Positions 14,969 to 22,592 of a stretch of DNA of 24,639 bases are shown here, one piece after another. The position numbers and the translations under genes were made by a program. This DNA comes from Synergistaceae bacterium UBA1358. GTDB lineage: Bacteria > Synergistota > Synergistia > Synergistales > Synergistaceae. The notes under the pieces are model-generated. The model was not told where the DNA came from and did not search any database. It saw only the letters and a program-made list of their open reading frames with translations. The stretch is from NCBI GenBank assembly GCA_002306075.1, contig DBRW01000072.1, positions 1 through 24,639 of the forward strand. Reading direction: 5' to 3'. Within the stretch, counting starts at the first letter, position 1; the number at the start of each line of letters is the position of its first letter.

Positions 14969-15007
14969 GGGACGGTTTCTTCCCGGACAGGACAAGAGGT
15001 ACGCATG

Positions 15008-15706
15008 ATGGACAGAGAAATGGAAGAGAGGATCCCGATGCCGGAGATCGGTTCGGCGGTCTTTGAGTGCGAGTCGGTGGAAGAAGCCCGTGAGAAGGCT
15101 GCTGAACTTTGGGGCATCAAAGCTGATGATATCGAGGCCAGGATAATATCCGAAGAGAAAAAACTCTTTGGTATCCTTGGCTGCACATACAAAGTCGAGG
15201 TAAGACCGTTTGCCCCCGTAACTTTCATAAAGTCATGCCATTTTGTCAACGAGATCCTGGAGAAGATGGATCTTGACCTCATCCCCGAGCTGGATGAAGA
15301 CGGAACGATAAATCTTGTCGGAGAAGATGTCGGTGTGGTGATCGGAAGATACGGCGAAACGCTTAAAGCGCTCGAGTATCTTACCAACCTTGCCTGCCAT
15401 GATGACATGTCTACGAGAAGGGTACGTTTCGACTGCGGCGGATACCGTCAGCGCAGGGAACAGACGCTGACAAGGCTTGCAGAATCGATAGCCAGGGAAT
15501 CCCTTCGCAAGGGGACTCCGGTCAGCCTCGAACCTATGTCAAGCTGGGAACGCCGGATAGTCCACCTCGCGCTGAGGGACAGTAAAGAAGTTGAGACGAA
15601 ATCTATCGGAGAAGAGCCCTCCAGAAGGGTGCTTGTCTGTCCGGTGGCCCGTCAGGACAGGGGAGGCTCCGGCAGGGGAAGGAAAAGATCTTCCCGGAGC
15701 AGATAG
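15008..15706 (+). CDS. jag: Jag/KhpB RNA-binding protein (Jag-N, KH, R3H)
   Basis: Jag (KhpB) is a cytoplasmic RNA-binding protein encoded beside yidC. The 232-residue product has a Jag-N domain at about 12-65 (AVFECESVEEAREKAAELWG, EEKKLFGILG), a KH domain with NLVGEDVGVVIGRYGETLKA, and an R3H region with RRREQTLTRLA-type helix and EPMSSWERRIVHLAL. The C-terminus is basic (GRGRKRSSRSR). Two ATGs are in tandem (15005, 15008); AGAGG is 8 bases before the second, which I prefer. It follows yidC by 39 bases and ends before a strong terminator. Confidence 0.95.
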   Translation: MDREMEERIPMPEIGSAVFECESVEEAREKAAELWGIKADDIEARIISEEKKLFGILGCTYKVEVRPFAPVTFIKSCHFVNEILEKMDLDLIPELDEDGTINLVGEDVGVVIGRYGETLKALEYLTNLACHDDMSTRRVRFDCGGYRQRREQTLTRLAESIARESLRKGTPVSLEPMSSWERRIVHLALRDSKEVETKSIGEEPSRRVLVCPVARQDRGGSGRGRKRSSRSR

Positions 15707-15739
15707 TGTCCATACGGAACGACCTGGGATAATGAACAG

Positions 15740-15777
15740 GAGCGGAGGGCAGGATGCCCCTCCGCTCTTGTTTATTT
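15740..15777 (+). terminator. Terminator of the rpmH-jag operon
   Basis: GAGCGGAGGG (15740-15749) and CCCTCCGCTC (15758-15767) form a perfect 10-bp stem with an 8-base loop, followed by TTGTTTATTT. It also separates jag from the convergent sensor gene. Confidence 0.9.
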
Positions 15778-15792
15778 CCCGCATTGCGTTCA

Positions 15793-18450
15793 TCAGTCTT
15801 TTTTCCCGGGCCCCGTGTAAGTTTTGATAAAGTCCATAAGAGCGTCCTCATCAATAGGCTCAGAGATCAGAAACCCCTGTATGTGGCTGCAGCGGCACTT
15901 CAGGACCGCTTCAAGCTGATCCTCCGTCTCCACTCCCTCGGCGACCACCTCTACGCCGATAGATCCTGCCAGAGCAGTTATGCTTTTGAAAAGATTGAGA
16001 TGTTTTTCCGAACGGTCGATCCCTTTGATGAAACTCCTGTCGATCTTTATGAAATCTATTGGGAGGTCTTTAAGGTAAGAGAGGGAAGAATAACCTGTCC
16101 CGAAATCATCTATGGAGACCATTATGCCCTCTTTTCTGATCATTTCCAGCTTTTCTATAAAGTCGGAGGCATCGCCGCAAAGGTATGATTCCGTTATCTC
16201 GAGGCCTGCGCTCTCTCTCGGAAGGCCGCGGGATCTGAATTTTTCCGTGAGTTTTTCCGCAAAGCTGCTCTGTGAGAACTGCAGCGATGAGACATTGAAA
16301 TTCACCCGGATATCCCTGCCCTCGGAGCAAAGCTTAGATGCGAGATCAAGTGACGCATCGATCACAAAATCGCCGAGCTGGTTTATGAAACCGCACCTTT
16401 CTGCGATAGCTATGAATGTGGAGGGAGGGACATTCCCGTATCGCTCGTTTTCCCATCTGATGAGCGCCTCTACCGATGTTATCCGGTCGGGGCCGTAAGA
16501 ATAGACGGGCTGGTAGACGACTTTCAGCTCGCAGTTTTTTATCGAGTTTATCAGGACGACTTCCATATCGAGCTCTTTCATGGCGGACAGGTAAGACTCC
16601 ATGTCAAGCCTGAATACCCCTTGAGTTTTCTTTGCAAGCCTTCCGGCCAGTTCTCCGTATCTGAGCATGTCGCCGGGACTGATCTGTTCCCCTCTCAGAT
16701 ATTCTGTGCATGCGACTAATCCTATCCTGCAGCTTACCTCATAGGGCGCGTCCCCCAGCGGGAAGGGGATCGCAAAGGATGCGAACACCTTGTCTGCAAG
16801 GGAGTACATCTCACTTTCTTCCTTGAAATCGTCGATAACGATCACGAAATCGTCGCTTCCCAGGCTGAATACCTCCCCGCCGTTGGCGTCGGCAACAACG
16901 GAAAGCCTCTCAGCCGCATCGCGCAGCATTTTTTCAAAGAGCCTGTGTCCCGATATCTCCAGTATCCTGTGGCTGTTGTTTATGTCAATAAAAAGAAGCC
17001 CGCTTTTGAAGACAGTTGACATGCTCTTCCTGTTCAGGCTTTCGATCTTGAGGATGAAGCTCTCCCTGTTCGGCAGGCCGGTAGTCTTGTCGGTATAAGC
17101 CAGGTCTCTAATCTTTTCCTGCAGGATCTCATCGCCGGTCACGTCCATCGCGAAGGCGGGGAAGGAATTCCTCTCCTTTTCCCCGATGATCTGGACGAGA
17201 AGGAAAATATCCTTATCTCTGCTGTTTTTTATGGAAAGTCTGAGCTTGAAGGATGTATCCCGGTCCATCCCGGGCATTGGGAAGATCTGCTGTTCCTCGC
17301 TGAGCAGATCTTTGAAGCTGAAAACTTTTTTATCGCTGCCGATGCCGAGGAATACCGCGAAGTCGTCGTCAAAGTCCGTGACATCCCCGTCAGGCGATAT
17401 TTTGAAAAAATTGAACCCTGCCTTGTTTATGGTCGTGTTTGAGAGATCGCGGATACGTTTGTATTTCCACCTTATCACGTAAAGGTAGACGACTGTCAGC
17501 GTGATCAGTAAGACGCACAGCATGATAAAGGCTCCGATTTTCATAAGCAGGCTGTATTGCTGTGCCCTTATGCTGTCTTCCGACGAGACCGCCACAAGTT
17601 TCCAACTGTCTGAATTGGGAAGGTGAGCGAATGAAAGGATCCTGTCGCTTTTGCTGCTTTTGTGATGCTTTATCTCAGTTCCGGCAAGGGCTGCCAGTTC
17701 TTCTTTAAGGAAGAGCAGTTCATCGGACTCTATCAGAGTCGACAGCGGGCTGAAAAAATTGAAGCTCCTCGTTAACTGCGGGAACTCTCTCAGAAAGCTG
17801 CCGGAATACTCTACTATGTTGTTGTTGCCGTCAATCAGGCACATAAAAGTCCCGCTGTAAGGAATGTTTATATTTTCCAGCATGGAGATCTTATCTACAT
17901 CTATAGCGGCTGACAGGACTCCGATGACGGATGCCCCGCAGAACAGCGGTACGCTGACCACTATGACCTTATTGTCTGAAGTTCCGCCGGTTTCGGTCAT
18001 GTCATCGCTCAGGATGTTTGATACCGCGCTGAAACCCCTGATCGCCCTGAAAAAATGCTCGGCCTCCACTATTTTCGCTTTTTTACCGCTCGTGCTTACA
18101 TGATTTCCCATGCTGTCCGTAATCTGGACGAAGTCATAGCCTATCTTGAATGCCTCTGCCCCGATCTGTTCGAGTTTTCTTGCAAGGAAGTCTTTTTCCG
18201 ACAGGTCTTTTTGCGATGAGGAGGTATATCCGAGTGCCTGAAGCTGGATCAGCTTTGCGTTGATGCGTTCGTTCACCATGTTGGCTGCAAGTGATACCAT
18301 AGACTGGTTCTGGGTGTCTGCGTGGGAAAAGAATATAGACCTGACATGGCCGAGGAGTGCTAAGATGGCGACAAAGGTGACAGCCAGAAAGGCTATCAGA
18401 ATAAAAAATGTACGGGTGGTCGGAAAATAAGTTCGGAATATCTTCCTCAT
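15793..18450 (-). CDS. Membrane sensor with Cache-like, degenerate GGDEF and EAL domains
   Basis: This 885-residue protein probably lowers cyclic di-GMP in response to an extracytoplasmic signal. Residues about 13-34 and 303-326 are membrane segments enclosing a roughly 265-residue double-Cache-like sensor. A PAS-like region follows (about 340-440), then a GGDEF domain (about 450-620) with DKTTGLPNRESF but GSDDF at 531-535 in place of GGDEF, and NNSHRILEISGH where DxFKxINDxxGH is normal, so cyclase activity is doubtful. The EAL domain (about 630-880) keeps E661-A-L, NFNVSSLQF, EITES, DDFGTGYSSL (781-790), KIDRSFI and EGVET, the residues needed for metal and c-di-GMP hydrolysis. GGGG is about 7 bases before the ATG, a weak SD. 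The gene is alone on its strand; its promoter gap is shared with htrA. Confidence 0.93.
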   Translation of the reverse strand: MRKIFRTYFPTTRTFFILIAFLAVTFVAILALLGHVRSIFFSHADTQNQSMVSLAANMVNERINAKLIQLQALGYTSSSQKDLSEKDFLARKLEQIGAEAFKIGYDFVQITDSMGNHVSTSGKKAKIVEAEHFFRAIRGFSAVSNILSDDMTETGGTSDNKVIVVSVPLFCGASVIGVLSAAIDVDKISMLENINIPYSGTFMCLIDGNNNIVEYSGSFLREFPQLTRSFNFFSPLSTLIESDELLFLKEELAALAGTEIKHHKSSKSDRILSFAHLPNSDSWKLVAVSSEDSIRAQQYSLLMKIGAFIMLCVLLITLTVVYLYVIRWKYKRIRDLSNTTINKAGFNFFKISPDGDVTDFDDDFAVFLGIGSDKKVFSFKDLLSEEQQIFPMPGMDRDTSFKLRLSIKNSRDKDIFLLVQIIGEKERNSFPAFAMDVTGDEILQEKIRDLAYTDKTTGLPNRESFILKIESLNRKSMSTVFKSGLLFIDINNSHRILEISGHRLFEKMLRDAAERLSVVADANGGEVFSLGSDDFVIVIDDFKEESEMYSLADKVFASFAIPFPLGDAPYEVSCRIGLVACTEYLRGEQISPGDMLRYGELAGRLAKKTQGVFRLDMESYLSAMKELDMEVVLINSIKNCELKVVYQPVYSYGPDRITSVEALIRWENERYGNVPPSTFIAIAERCGFINQLGDFVIDASLDLASKLCSEGRDIRVNFNVSSLQFSQSSFAEKLTEKFRSRGLPRESAGLEITESYLCGDASDFIEKLEMIRKEGIMVSIDDFGTGYSSLSYLKDLPIDFIKIDRSFIKGIDRSEKHLNLFKSITALAGSIGVEVVAEGVETEDQLEAVLKCRCSHIQGFLISEPIDEDALMDFIKTYTGPGKKD

Positions 18451-18685
18451 CTGGCTACCCCACTGCGGCCGGATTATATTACTTTAATATATTATAACAG
18501 GTTATAATAGGCAAAGACACAAATAACAACGAGACAGAAAATAACATAAAAATTAAAAAAAGTTGACTTAAGTCATTTCACTTTCTTTTCCTTACGTAAT
18601 ATCCTTGATGCAATTTATATTGCAATAATTAAAATATTAGCCGTAATATGATATTTATTATGATCAGCAATGCGGAGGTGTGTTT
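18451..18685. promoter_or_regulatory. AT-rich divergent gap between sensor gene and htrA, with two palindromes
   Basis: TGACTTAAGTCA (18564-18575) is a perfect 12-bp palindrome that overlaps a TTGACT -35-like hexamer. TGCAAT-TTAT-ATTGCA (18609-18624) is a perfect 6-bp inverted repeat with a 4-base spacer, inside a possible htrA promoter (TTGATG at 18605-18610, then AT-rich -10 candidates near 18628-18635). TATAAT-like sequences on the minus strand near 18490-18515 could serve the sensor gene but lack a good -35. Palindromes are seen; functions are inference. Confidence 0.4.
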
Positions 18686-20209
18686 ATGAACAAGAATAAT
18701 TTCATAACTGCTTTGAAAAAATTTGGAATAGCTGCCGCAGCCGGAGCGATCATGTTTGCGGGAGGTGCCTTCGGGACCTTTATTGCGTCGGAATACAGCG
18801 TTGTAAAAAATACCGATGGATCTGAAACCAGGACTGTAGCTTCGACCACTAACGGGGCATACGCGCAGGATGTCTACACAGGCAACCCCATCGTCTCGAT
18901 AGTCAAGAAGAGTTCCCCTGCCGTCGTTAACATCGACACTGAAACGATGGTGAAACAGAGGGTGATAACGAATCCTTTCAGAGGAGATCCTTTCTTTGAG
19001 GAGTTCTTCGGGGGAGATATCTTCGGAGGCGGCGGAACGCAGGAGCGGGTAGTCCCCCAAAGGGGAAAAGGTTCCGGCTTCATAGTCACGAAGGACGGCT
19101 ATATCCTCACGAACAACCATGTTGTCGAGGGTGCCGACAAGATAAAGGTGACTCTTCTTGACGGAAGGTCCTTCGATGCAAAAAAGATCGGACAGGATCC
19201 TACTTTCGATCTTGCGGTGATACAGATCAAGGCCCCTGATCTTCCGGTGCTGGTGCTCGGAGACTCCGACGCGACAGAGGTCGGCGAATGGGTAGTGGCC
19301 ATCGGCAATCCTCTGGGCTTTGAGAATTCGGTGACAGCCGGGGTCGTTTCAGCCAAAAACAGGACGCTTCAGGCTCCCGGTGTCAATTTCCAGGGTTTCC
19401 TCCAGACAGACGCGGCGATAAACCCGGGCAACAGCGGAGGTCCCCTGATAGATCTCAGCGGCCGGGTGATCGGCATCAACACCGCCATCGTTCCATACGC
19501 ACAGGGAATAGGATTTGCAGTCCCCATCAACATGGCCAAACAGATCATGGACGACCTCATCAAGCACGGAGAGGTGCGCAGGGGATGGCTTGGCGTAACA
19601 GTGCAGCCTCTGACCGCCGCACTTGTCGATTCTTACAAGATCCCCGTAAAGGAAGGATCGATCATTGCAAATGTAGAGCCTAACTCTCCTGCCGATAAGT
19701 ACGGCCTCAAGAGGGGCGACGTGATAGTCTCGATCGGAGGCAAGAAAGTAAAGAACAGCCAGGACGTGGTATTCAACGTCAGGAACAGAATGGCCGGCGA
19801 GAAGGTAGATTTCGAGATCTACAGGGACGGTAAAAAGATGAACGTACAGGTCGTCCTTGGCGAGATCGACAAGGGCAAAGGGGAGAAGAGCGGCAGCAAG
19901 CCGTCCTCCGGCCCCAGGAGCTCATCTGGCTTCTCAAAGCAGATGGGGATCACAGTGGCTGTTATAGACAGCGAACTTCAGAGGCAGTACAAGCTTGACT
20001 CAAACGAAGGCCTGGTAGTGACAGACATCGACAGAGGAAGTCTCGGAGCAAGACTGGGTCTTCAGCCCGGAGACGTCATCCTGGAAGTGAACAGGACGAA
20101 GATGAAAACGCTGGATGACTGGAACAAGGTCATGGGAGCGAAGAACAGATCTCTCGGGATACTGATGTCGAGAGGCGGGCAGACCCTCTTCATTTCGGTC
20201 GAGCTGTAG
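18686..20209 (+). CDS. Do/HtrA family periplasmic serine protease
   Basis: HtrA (DegP-like) proteins degrade or refold damaged envelope proteins. The 507-residue product has an N-terminal hydrophobic segment (residues 12-35), either a signal peptide or a membrane anchor, followed by a chymotrypsin-like protease with the full triad: H145 in LTNNHVVEG, D175 in DLAVIQ and S250 in GNSGGPLID. Two PDZ domains follow, about 295-395 (GWLGVTVQPL, GLKRGDVIVSIGG) and 415-505 (EGLVVTDID, LGLQPGDVILEVN), joined by a Ser/Gly/Lys-rich linker. I start at the ATG at 18686, 7 bases after GGAGG; a GTG at 18680 overlaps that SD. The last 20 bases overlap the convergent larE gene, so no terminator fits between. 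Confidence 0.96.
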   Translation: MNKNNFITALKKFGIAAAAGAIMFAGGAFGTFIASEYSVVKNTDGSETRTVASTTNGAYAQDVYTGNPIVSIVKKSSPAVVNIDTETMVKQRVITNPFRGDPFFEEFFGGDIFGGGGTQERVVPQRGKGSGFIVTKDGYILTNNHVVEGADKIKVTLLDGRSFDAKKIGQDPTFDLAVIQIKAPDLPVLVLGDSDATEVGEWVVAIGNPLGFENSVTAGVVSAKNRTLQAPGVNFQGFLQTDAAINPGNSGGPLIDLSGRVIGINTAIVPYAQGIGFAVPINMAKQIMDDLIKHGEVRRGWLGVTVQPLTAALVDSYKIPVKEGSIIANVEPNSPADKYGLKRGDVIVSIGGKKVKNSQDVVFNVRNRMAGEKVDFEIYRDGKKMNVQVVLGEIDKGKGEKSGSKPSSGPRSSSGFSKQMGITVAVIDSELQRQYKLDSNEGLVVTDIDRGSLGARLGLQPGDVILEVNRTKMKTLDDWNKVMGAKNRSLGILMSRGGQTLFISVEL

Positions 20210-21041
20210 CGCTGCCCATAACATAGCCGTTCTCTTCTATAAAAACATCCGCGATACCGATAAGCGCAAGTTCTTCGGATATCGAGACCAACGACTGAGA
20301 CAGGCTGGGTATGTTCTCTCGGTCTGTCTCTATTTTTGCGGTCCTTCCATCGTATCGCATCCTCAATTGGGCGTTTGCCGGAAGATATTTTTTGATCATG
20401 CCCTCTCCCGCATCTATCTTCAGTATCAGATCTTTCGTAATAACGGTCCCGGTCGGTATCCGTGAAGCGAGGCATGCCGCAGACGGTTTGACTGCTGTCG
20501 GCAGTCCCAGGTAGGATGATATTTCCCTTATATCCTTTTTTGAGAGCCCGCATTCAAGAAGGGGAGATCTGGCGATCTTCGATTCCCTGAGGGCTCTCAT
20601 TCCGGGGCGCCAGTCGTTCAGGTCGTCAATGTTAGAACCGTCGAGCAGCCATGGGATATCAAGCTCTTCTGCCAGCGAAGCGAGTGCATCAAGTCTTGCC
20701 GATTTGCATACATAGCACCGCTCGGGGCTGTTTTCGCAGAAATCATTGCTGCTGAGTTCGTAATGTTCGATCTTGAAGAGCCTTATGCCGTACCTGGCCG
20801 CAAAAGATAAGATCTCTCTCTTGTCATCCCCGGGCAGCAGCGGAGACCATAGGGTAAATGCGTACGCATCGTATCCCAGGGCATCTTTTGCCGCATATGC
20901 GAGCAAAGAACTGTCGACCCCTCCGGAAAAGGCTGTGGCCGCCCTCCCGAGTTTTCTGATCGAGTCGGTCAGCTCTCTGTATTTTTCTTTTACGGCGCGG
21001 AGGTCATCCCTTTCTTCTGTAGCAGAAATCACAGAGATCAT
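20190..21041 (-). CDS. larE: LarE-family ATP-dependent sulfur transferase
   Basis: LarE activates a nicotinic acid-derived carboxylate with ATP and transfers sulfur to it in making the nickel-pincer cofactor. The 283-residue protein has the PP-loop SGGVDSS at residues 39-45, RCYVCK with C109 and C112, LLDGSNIDDLNDWRPGM, and PSAACLASRIPTG with C190, the equivalent of the sacrificial cysteine. Having the CxxC as well as C190 suggests the iron-sulfur-dependent LarE type rather than the self-sacrificing one; this is inference. The ATG at 21041 has GGAGG only 3 bases away; a GTG at 21032 is a possible alternative. It overlaps the upstream ATC-hydrolase-like gene by 38 bases and htrA (convergent) by 20. 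larB, larC and larA are not in the window. Confidence 0.92.
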   Translation of the reverse strand: MISVISATEERDDLRAVKEKYRELTDSIRKLGRAATAFSGGVDSSLLAYAAKDALGYDAYAFTLWSPLLPGDDKREILSFAARYGIRLFKIEHYELSSNDFCENSPERCYVCKSARLDALASLAEELDIPWLLDGSNIDDLNDWRPGMRALRESKIARSPLLECGLSKKDIREISSYLGLPTAVKPSAACLASRIPTGTVITKDLILKIDAGEGMIKKYLPANAQLRMRYDGRTAKIETDRENIPSLSQSLVSISEELALIGIADVFIEENGYVMGSATARPK

Positions 21042-21474
21042 CGCCCTCCATAATGGTCTTCTCTCTTACGAGTTCAAGTTCCGGGTCGAAGCCTTCGAGG
21101 AATGCGGCATCGCGGTCGCAGGAAATGAGGGCTCCGATATCTCCGAACCCAAGCTCCCTGTAAAGGTCTGCGAAGTCGCACCTTTTGACGTCAAAGGCCA
21201 GGACGGTGTCAGAGTCCTCCTTCATGCTGACTTCGAGTGCGCCTCCGTTGTTCCATTTTGAGATGCACTTCGATTTGAGGTTTTCAAGCCCTCCGCCCCC
21301 GAGGGACATCTCTTTGCCAAGGCTGCGTGATATCTCCTGCATCGTCCTGCGCACGATGTCATAGGTCTTTTCTTTTCCAAACTCTGTCGCGAATGCTCTT
21401 ATGACAGGTCCCAGCACCTTCATTTCTATCTCGCGCTGCTGAAGCAGCGGAACTTCAACGTAGTTTTCCCTCAT
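21004..21474 (-). CDS. L-2-amino-thiazoline-4-carboxylate hydrolase family protein
   Basis: The 156-residue product resembles the ATC hydrolase family, named for an enzyme that opens L-2-amino-thiazoline-4-carboxylate on a route to cysteine, though most members are uncharacterised. Motifs include FDVKRCDFADLYRELG, ALISCDRDAAFLEGFDP and the closing TIMEGDDLCDFCYRRK, where the family has Cys and Asp residues thought to bind ligand. No signal peptide is visible. I start at the ATG at 21474 because GGAGGG is 6 bases upstream. The overlap of 38 bases with larE indicates one operon, which points to a shared task in sulfur or thiol chemistry. Confidence 0.85.
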   Translation of the reverse strand: MRENYVEVPLLQQREIEMKVLGPVIRAFATEFGKEKTYDIVRRTMQEISRSLGKEMSLGGGGLENLKSKCISKWNNGGALEVSMKEDSDTVLAFDVKRCDFADLYRELGFGDIGALISCDRDAAFLEGFDPELELVREKTIMEGDDLCDFCYRRKG

Positions 21475-21556
21475 TCGGATCCCTCCTGCCTGACATATTT
21501 CAATAAGCAAAACACGTTGTTATTTTAACCTCTTATTCCCCGAAAATACTCTATCA

Positions 21557-21565
21557 TGATAAAAT
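21557..21565 (+). promoter_or_regulatory. Possible extended -10 promoter of the small membrane protein operon
   Basis: TGATAAAAT fits TGn plus TAAAAT, 61 bases before the ATG at 21626; the upstream -35 (TTCCCC, 18-base spacing) is poor. The palindrome TATCATGATA (21552-21561) overlaps it. Confidence 0.4.
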
Positions 21566-21625
21566 AGCAAAATAAAAACATATATGAGTGGCAAAAAATT
21601 GAAAAGAAGAGGGGGATGGATCACC

Positions 21626-21964
21626 ATGACAGAAGTCAAGACCAGCGAAGATGTCATAATGGAACTCAAGGCCGAGATCGAAGCTCTGAAATGCGCCATA
21701 GCGGAACAGCAGGAAAAAGCCGAGGCCAAACGGATCATAGATCTCAACAAGATCAAGGGCACCCTGGATGAAGGCGCGAAGAGCCTGCTGGCCGCGGTAA
21801 AGCCCGTGATCGAAAAATACGAGGAGCCCGGAAGGGCGGCTGTCGCCAAAGTCGGGACAAGAGTATCGGATAATCCTTTCCTGTCTGTGGTCATCGCCTT
21901 CGGAGCCGGTATTGTGATAGGCAAACTTCTCGATTACTGCTGCTGGAGATCCGAAGAGGAATAG
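21626..21964 (+). CDS. YqjD/ElaB-like (DUF883-type) membrane-anchored small protein
   Basis: The 112-residue protein has a charged helical N-terminal part (SEDVIMELKAEIEALKCAIAE, likely coiled coil) and one C-terminal membrane segment DNPFLSVVIAFGAGIVIGKLL with Gly spacing, followed by a short charged end. This is the layout of ElaB/YqjD proteins, which bind ribosomes and tether them to the inner membrane in E. coli. I start at the ATG at 21626, about 10 bases after GAGGGGG; an upstream in-frame ATG at 21584 has no SD. It is the first of three small membrane protein genes in a row. Confidence 0.75.
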   Translation: MTEVKTSEDVIMELKAEIEALKCAIAEQQEKAEAKRIIDLNKIKGTLDEGAKSLLAAVKPVIEKYEEPGRAAVAKVGTRVSDNPFLSVVIAFGAGIVIGKLLDYCCWRSEEE

Positions 21965-21984
21965 GCCCCTGACATTCGGGGCCT
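21963..21984 (+). other. GC-rich hairpin overlapping the stop codon of the DUF883-type gene
   Basis: AGGCCCC (21963-21969) and GGGGCCT (21978-21984) pair perfectly over an 8-base loop and begin within the TAG stop. No T tract follows, so it is likely an mRNA stability or differential expression element. Confidence 0.5.
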
Positions 21985-21997
21985 GGGAACAGGCAGG

Positions 21998-22330
21998 GTG
22001 GATATTTTGGAGACTTTGACCAATCTGATAGTCAGTTTTTTTGACCTGATCGAAGCAGAGGGAAGGACTTTAAGAGAGAGAGCGGTCCTCGTCGCGGAGG
22101 GTCTCCTCGTCATGTTTCTCGGAGTCTCTCTTCTCATCTGCGGCCTGTTTGTCGTCGGAGCCGCGCTGTATTTCTGGCTCAGCGAGCATCTGGGACGTCC
22201 GGCATCGGCGCTCATTGTCGCGGCTTTGCTCCTGTTATCCGGCGCATTGCTGATCCTGAAGGGACGAACGATATCTTACGGAAAAGGGGCTTCCAGTGTT
22301 GGAACGGAGCAAAAAAGAACTGACGATTGA
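21998..22330 (+). CDS. YqjE-like / holin superfamily III-type membrane protein
   Basis: The 110-residue protein has two membrane segments, about 32-58 (LVAEGLLVMFLGVSLLICGL, FVVGAAL) and 68-86 (SALIVAALLLLSGALLILKG), after an amphipathic N-terminus (LETLTNLIVSFFDLIEAEGR), and a hydrophilic C-terminus. This matches the YqjE (DUF1469) family, named as holin-like but not shown to lyse cells. The start is GTG at 21998; the SD (GGCAGG) is weak. It overlaps the next gene by 35 bases. Confidence 0.7.
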   Translation: MDILETLTNLIVSFFDLIEAEGRTLRERAVLVAEGLLVMFLGVSLLICGLFVVGAALYFWLSEHLGRPASALIVAALLLLSGALLILKGRTISYGKGASSVGTEQKRTDD

Positions 22331-22523
22331 AGAAGCCAAAGCCAATTTCAGGTCAGCCATGATGGAGATGGACCCTGTCAGTGTGATCCGAAAGAGGCCC
22401 ATTCATGTTCTGGGCGCTGCGGTGCTTGCCGGCCTGACGGTGGGCATCGCCGGGAAAAAAATTTCCCGCGCCTTATTGCCCGGATCCGGGCTGGTCCTGG
22501 GATTGATAAAAAAACTGATCTGA
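22296..22523 (+). CDS. Small membrane protein, third gene of the yqjDE-like set
   Basis: The 75-residue protein has a charged N-terminus (SKKELTIEEAKANFRSAM) and a glycine/alanine-rich hydrophobic region (PIHVLGAAVLAGLTVGIAGK, then GSGLVLGLIKKLI). The family is not recognised by sequence; position after YqjD- and YqjE-like genes and overall shape resemble E. coli yqjK. It starts with GTG about 8 bases after AGGGG and ends before a terminator. Confidence 0.65.
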   Translation: MLERSKKELTIEEAKANFRSAMMEMDPVSVIRKRPIHVLGAAVLAGLTVGIAGKKISRALLPGSGLVLGLIKKLI

Positions 22524-22548
22524 TCGTTCATTTCTGCAGAAATAAAAT

Positions 22549-22582
22549 GGCAGCCGGACCTTTTGGGTCTGACTGCCTTTTT
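22549..22582 (+). terminator. Terminator of the yqjDE-like operon
   Basis: GGCAG and CTGCC, then (past a C-A mismatch) CGGACC and GGTCTG, form an 11-bp interrupted stem around TTTTG, followed by TTTTT. The opposite strand continues ATTTTATTTC, so it may also serve the convergent gene ending at 22593. Confidence 0.88.
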
Positions 22583-22592
22583 CATTTTCCGA

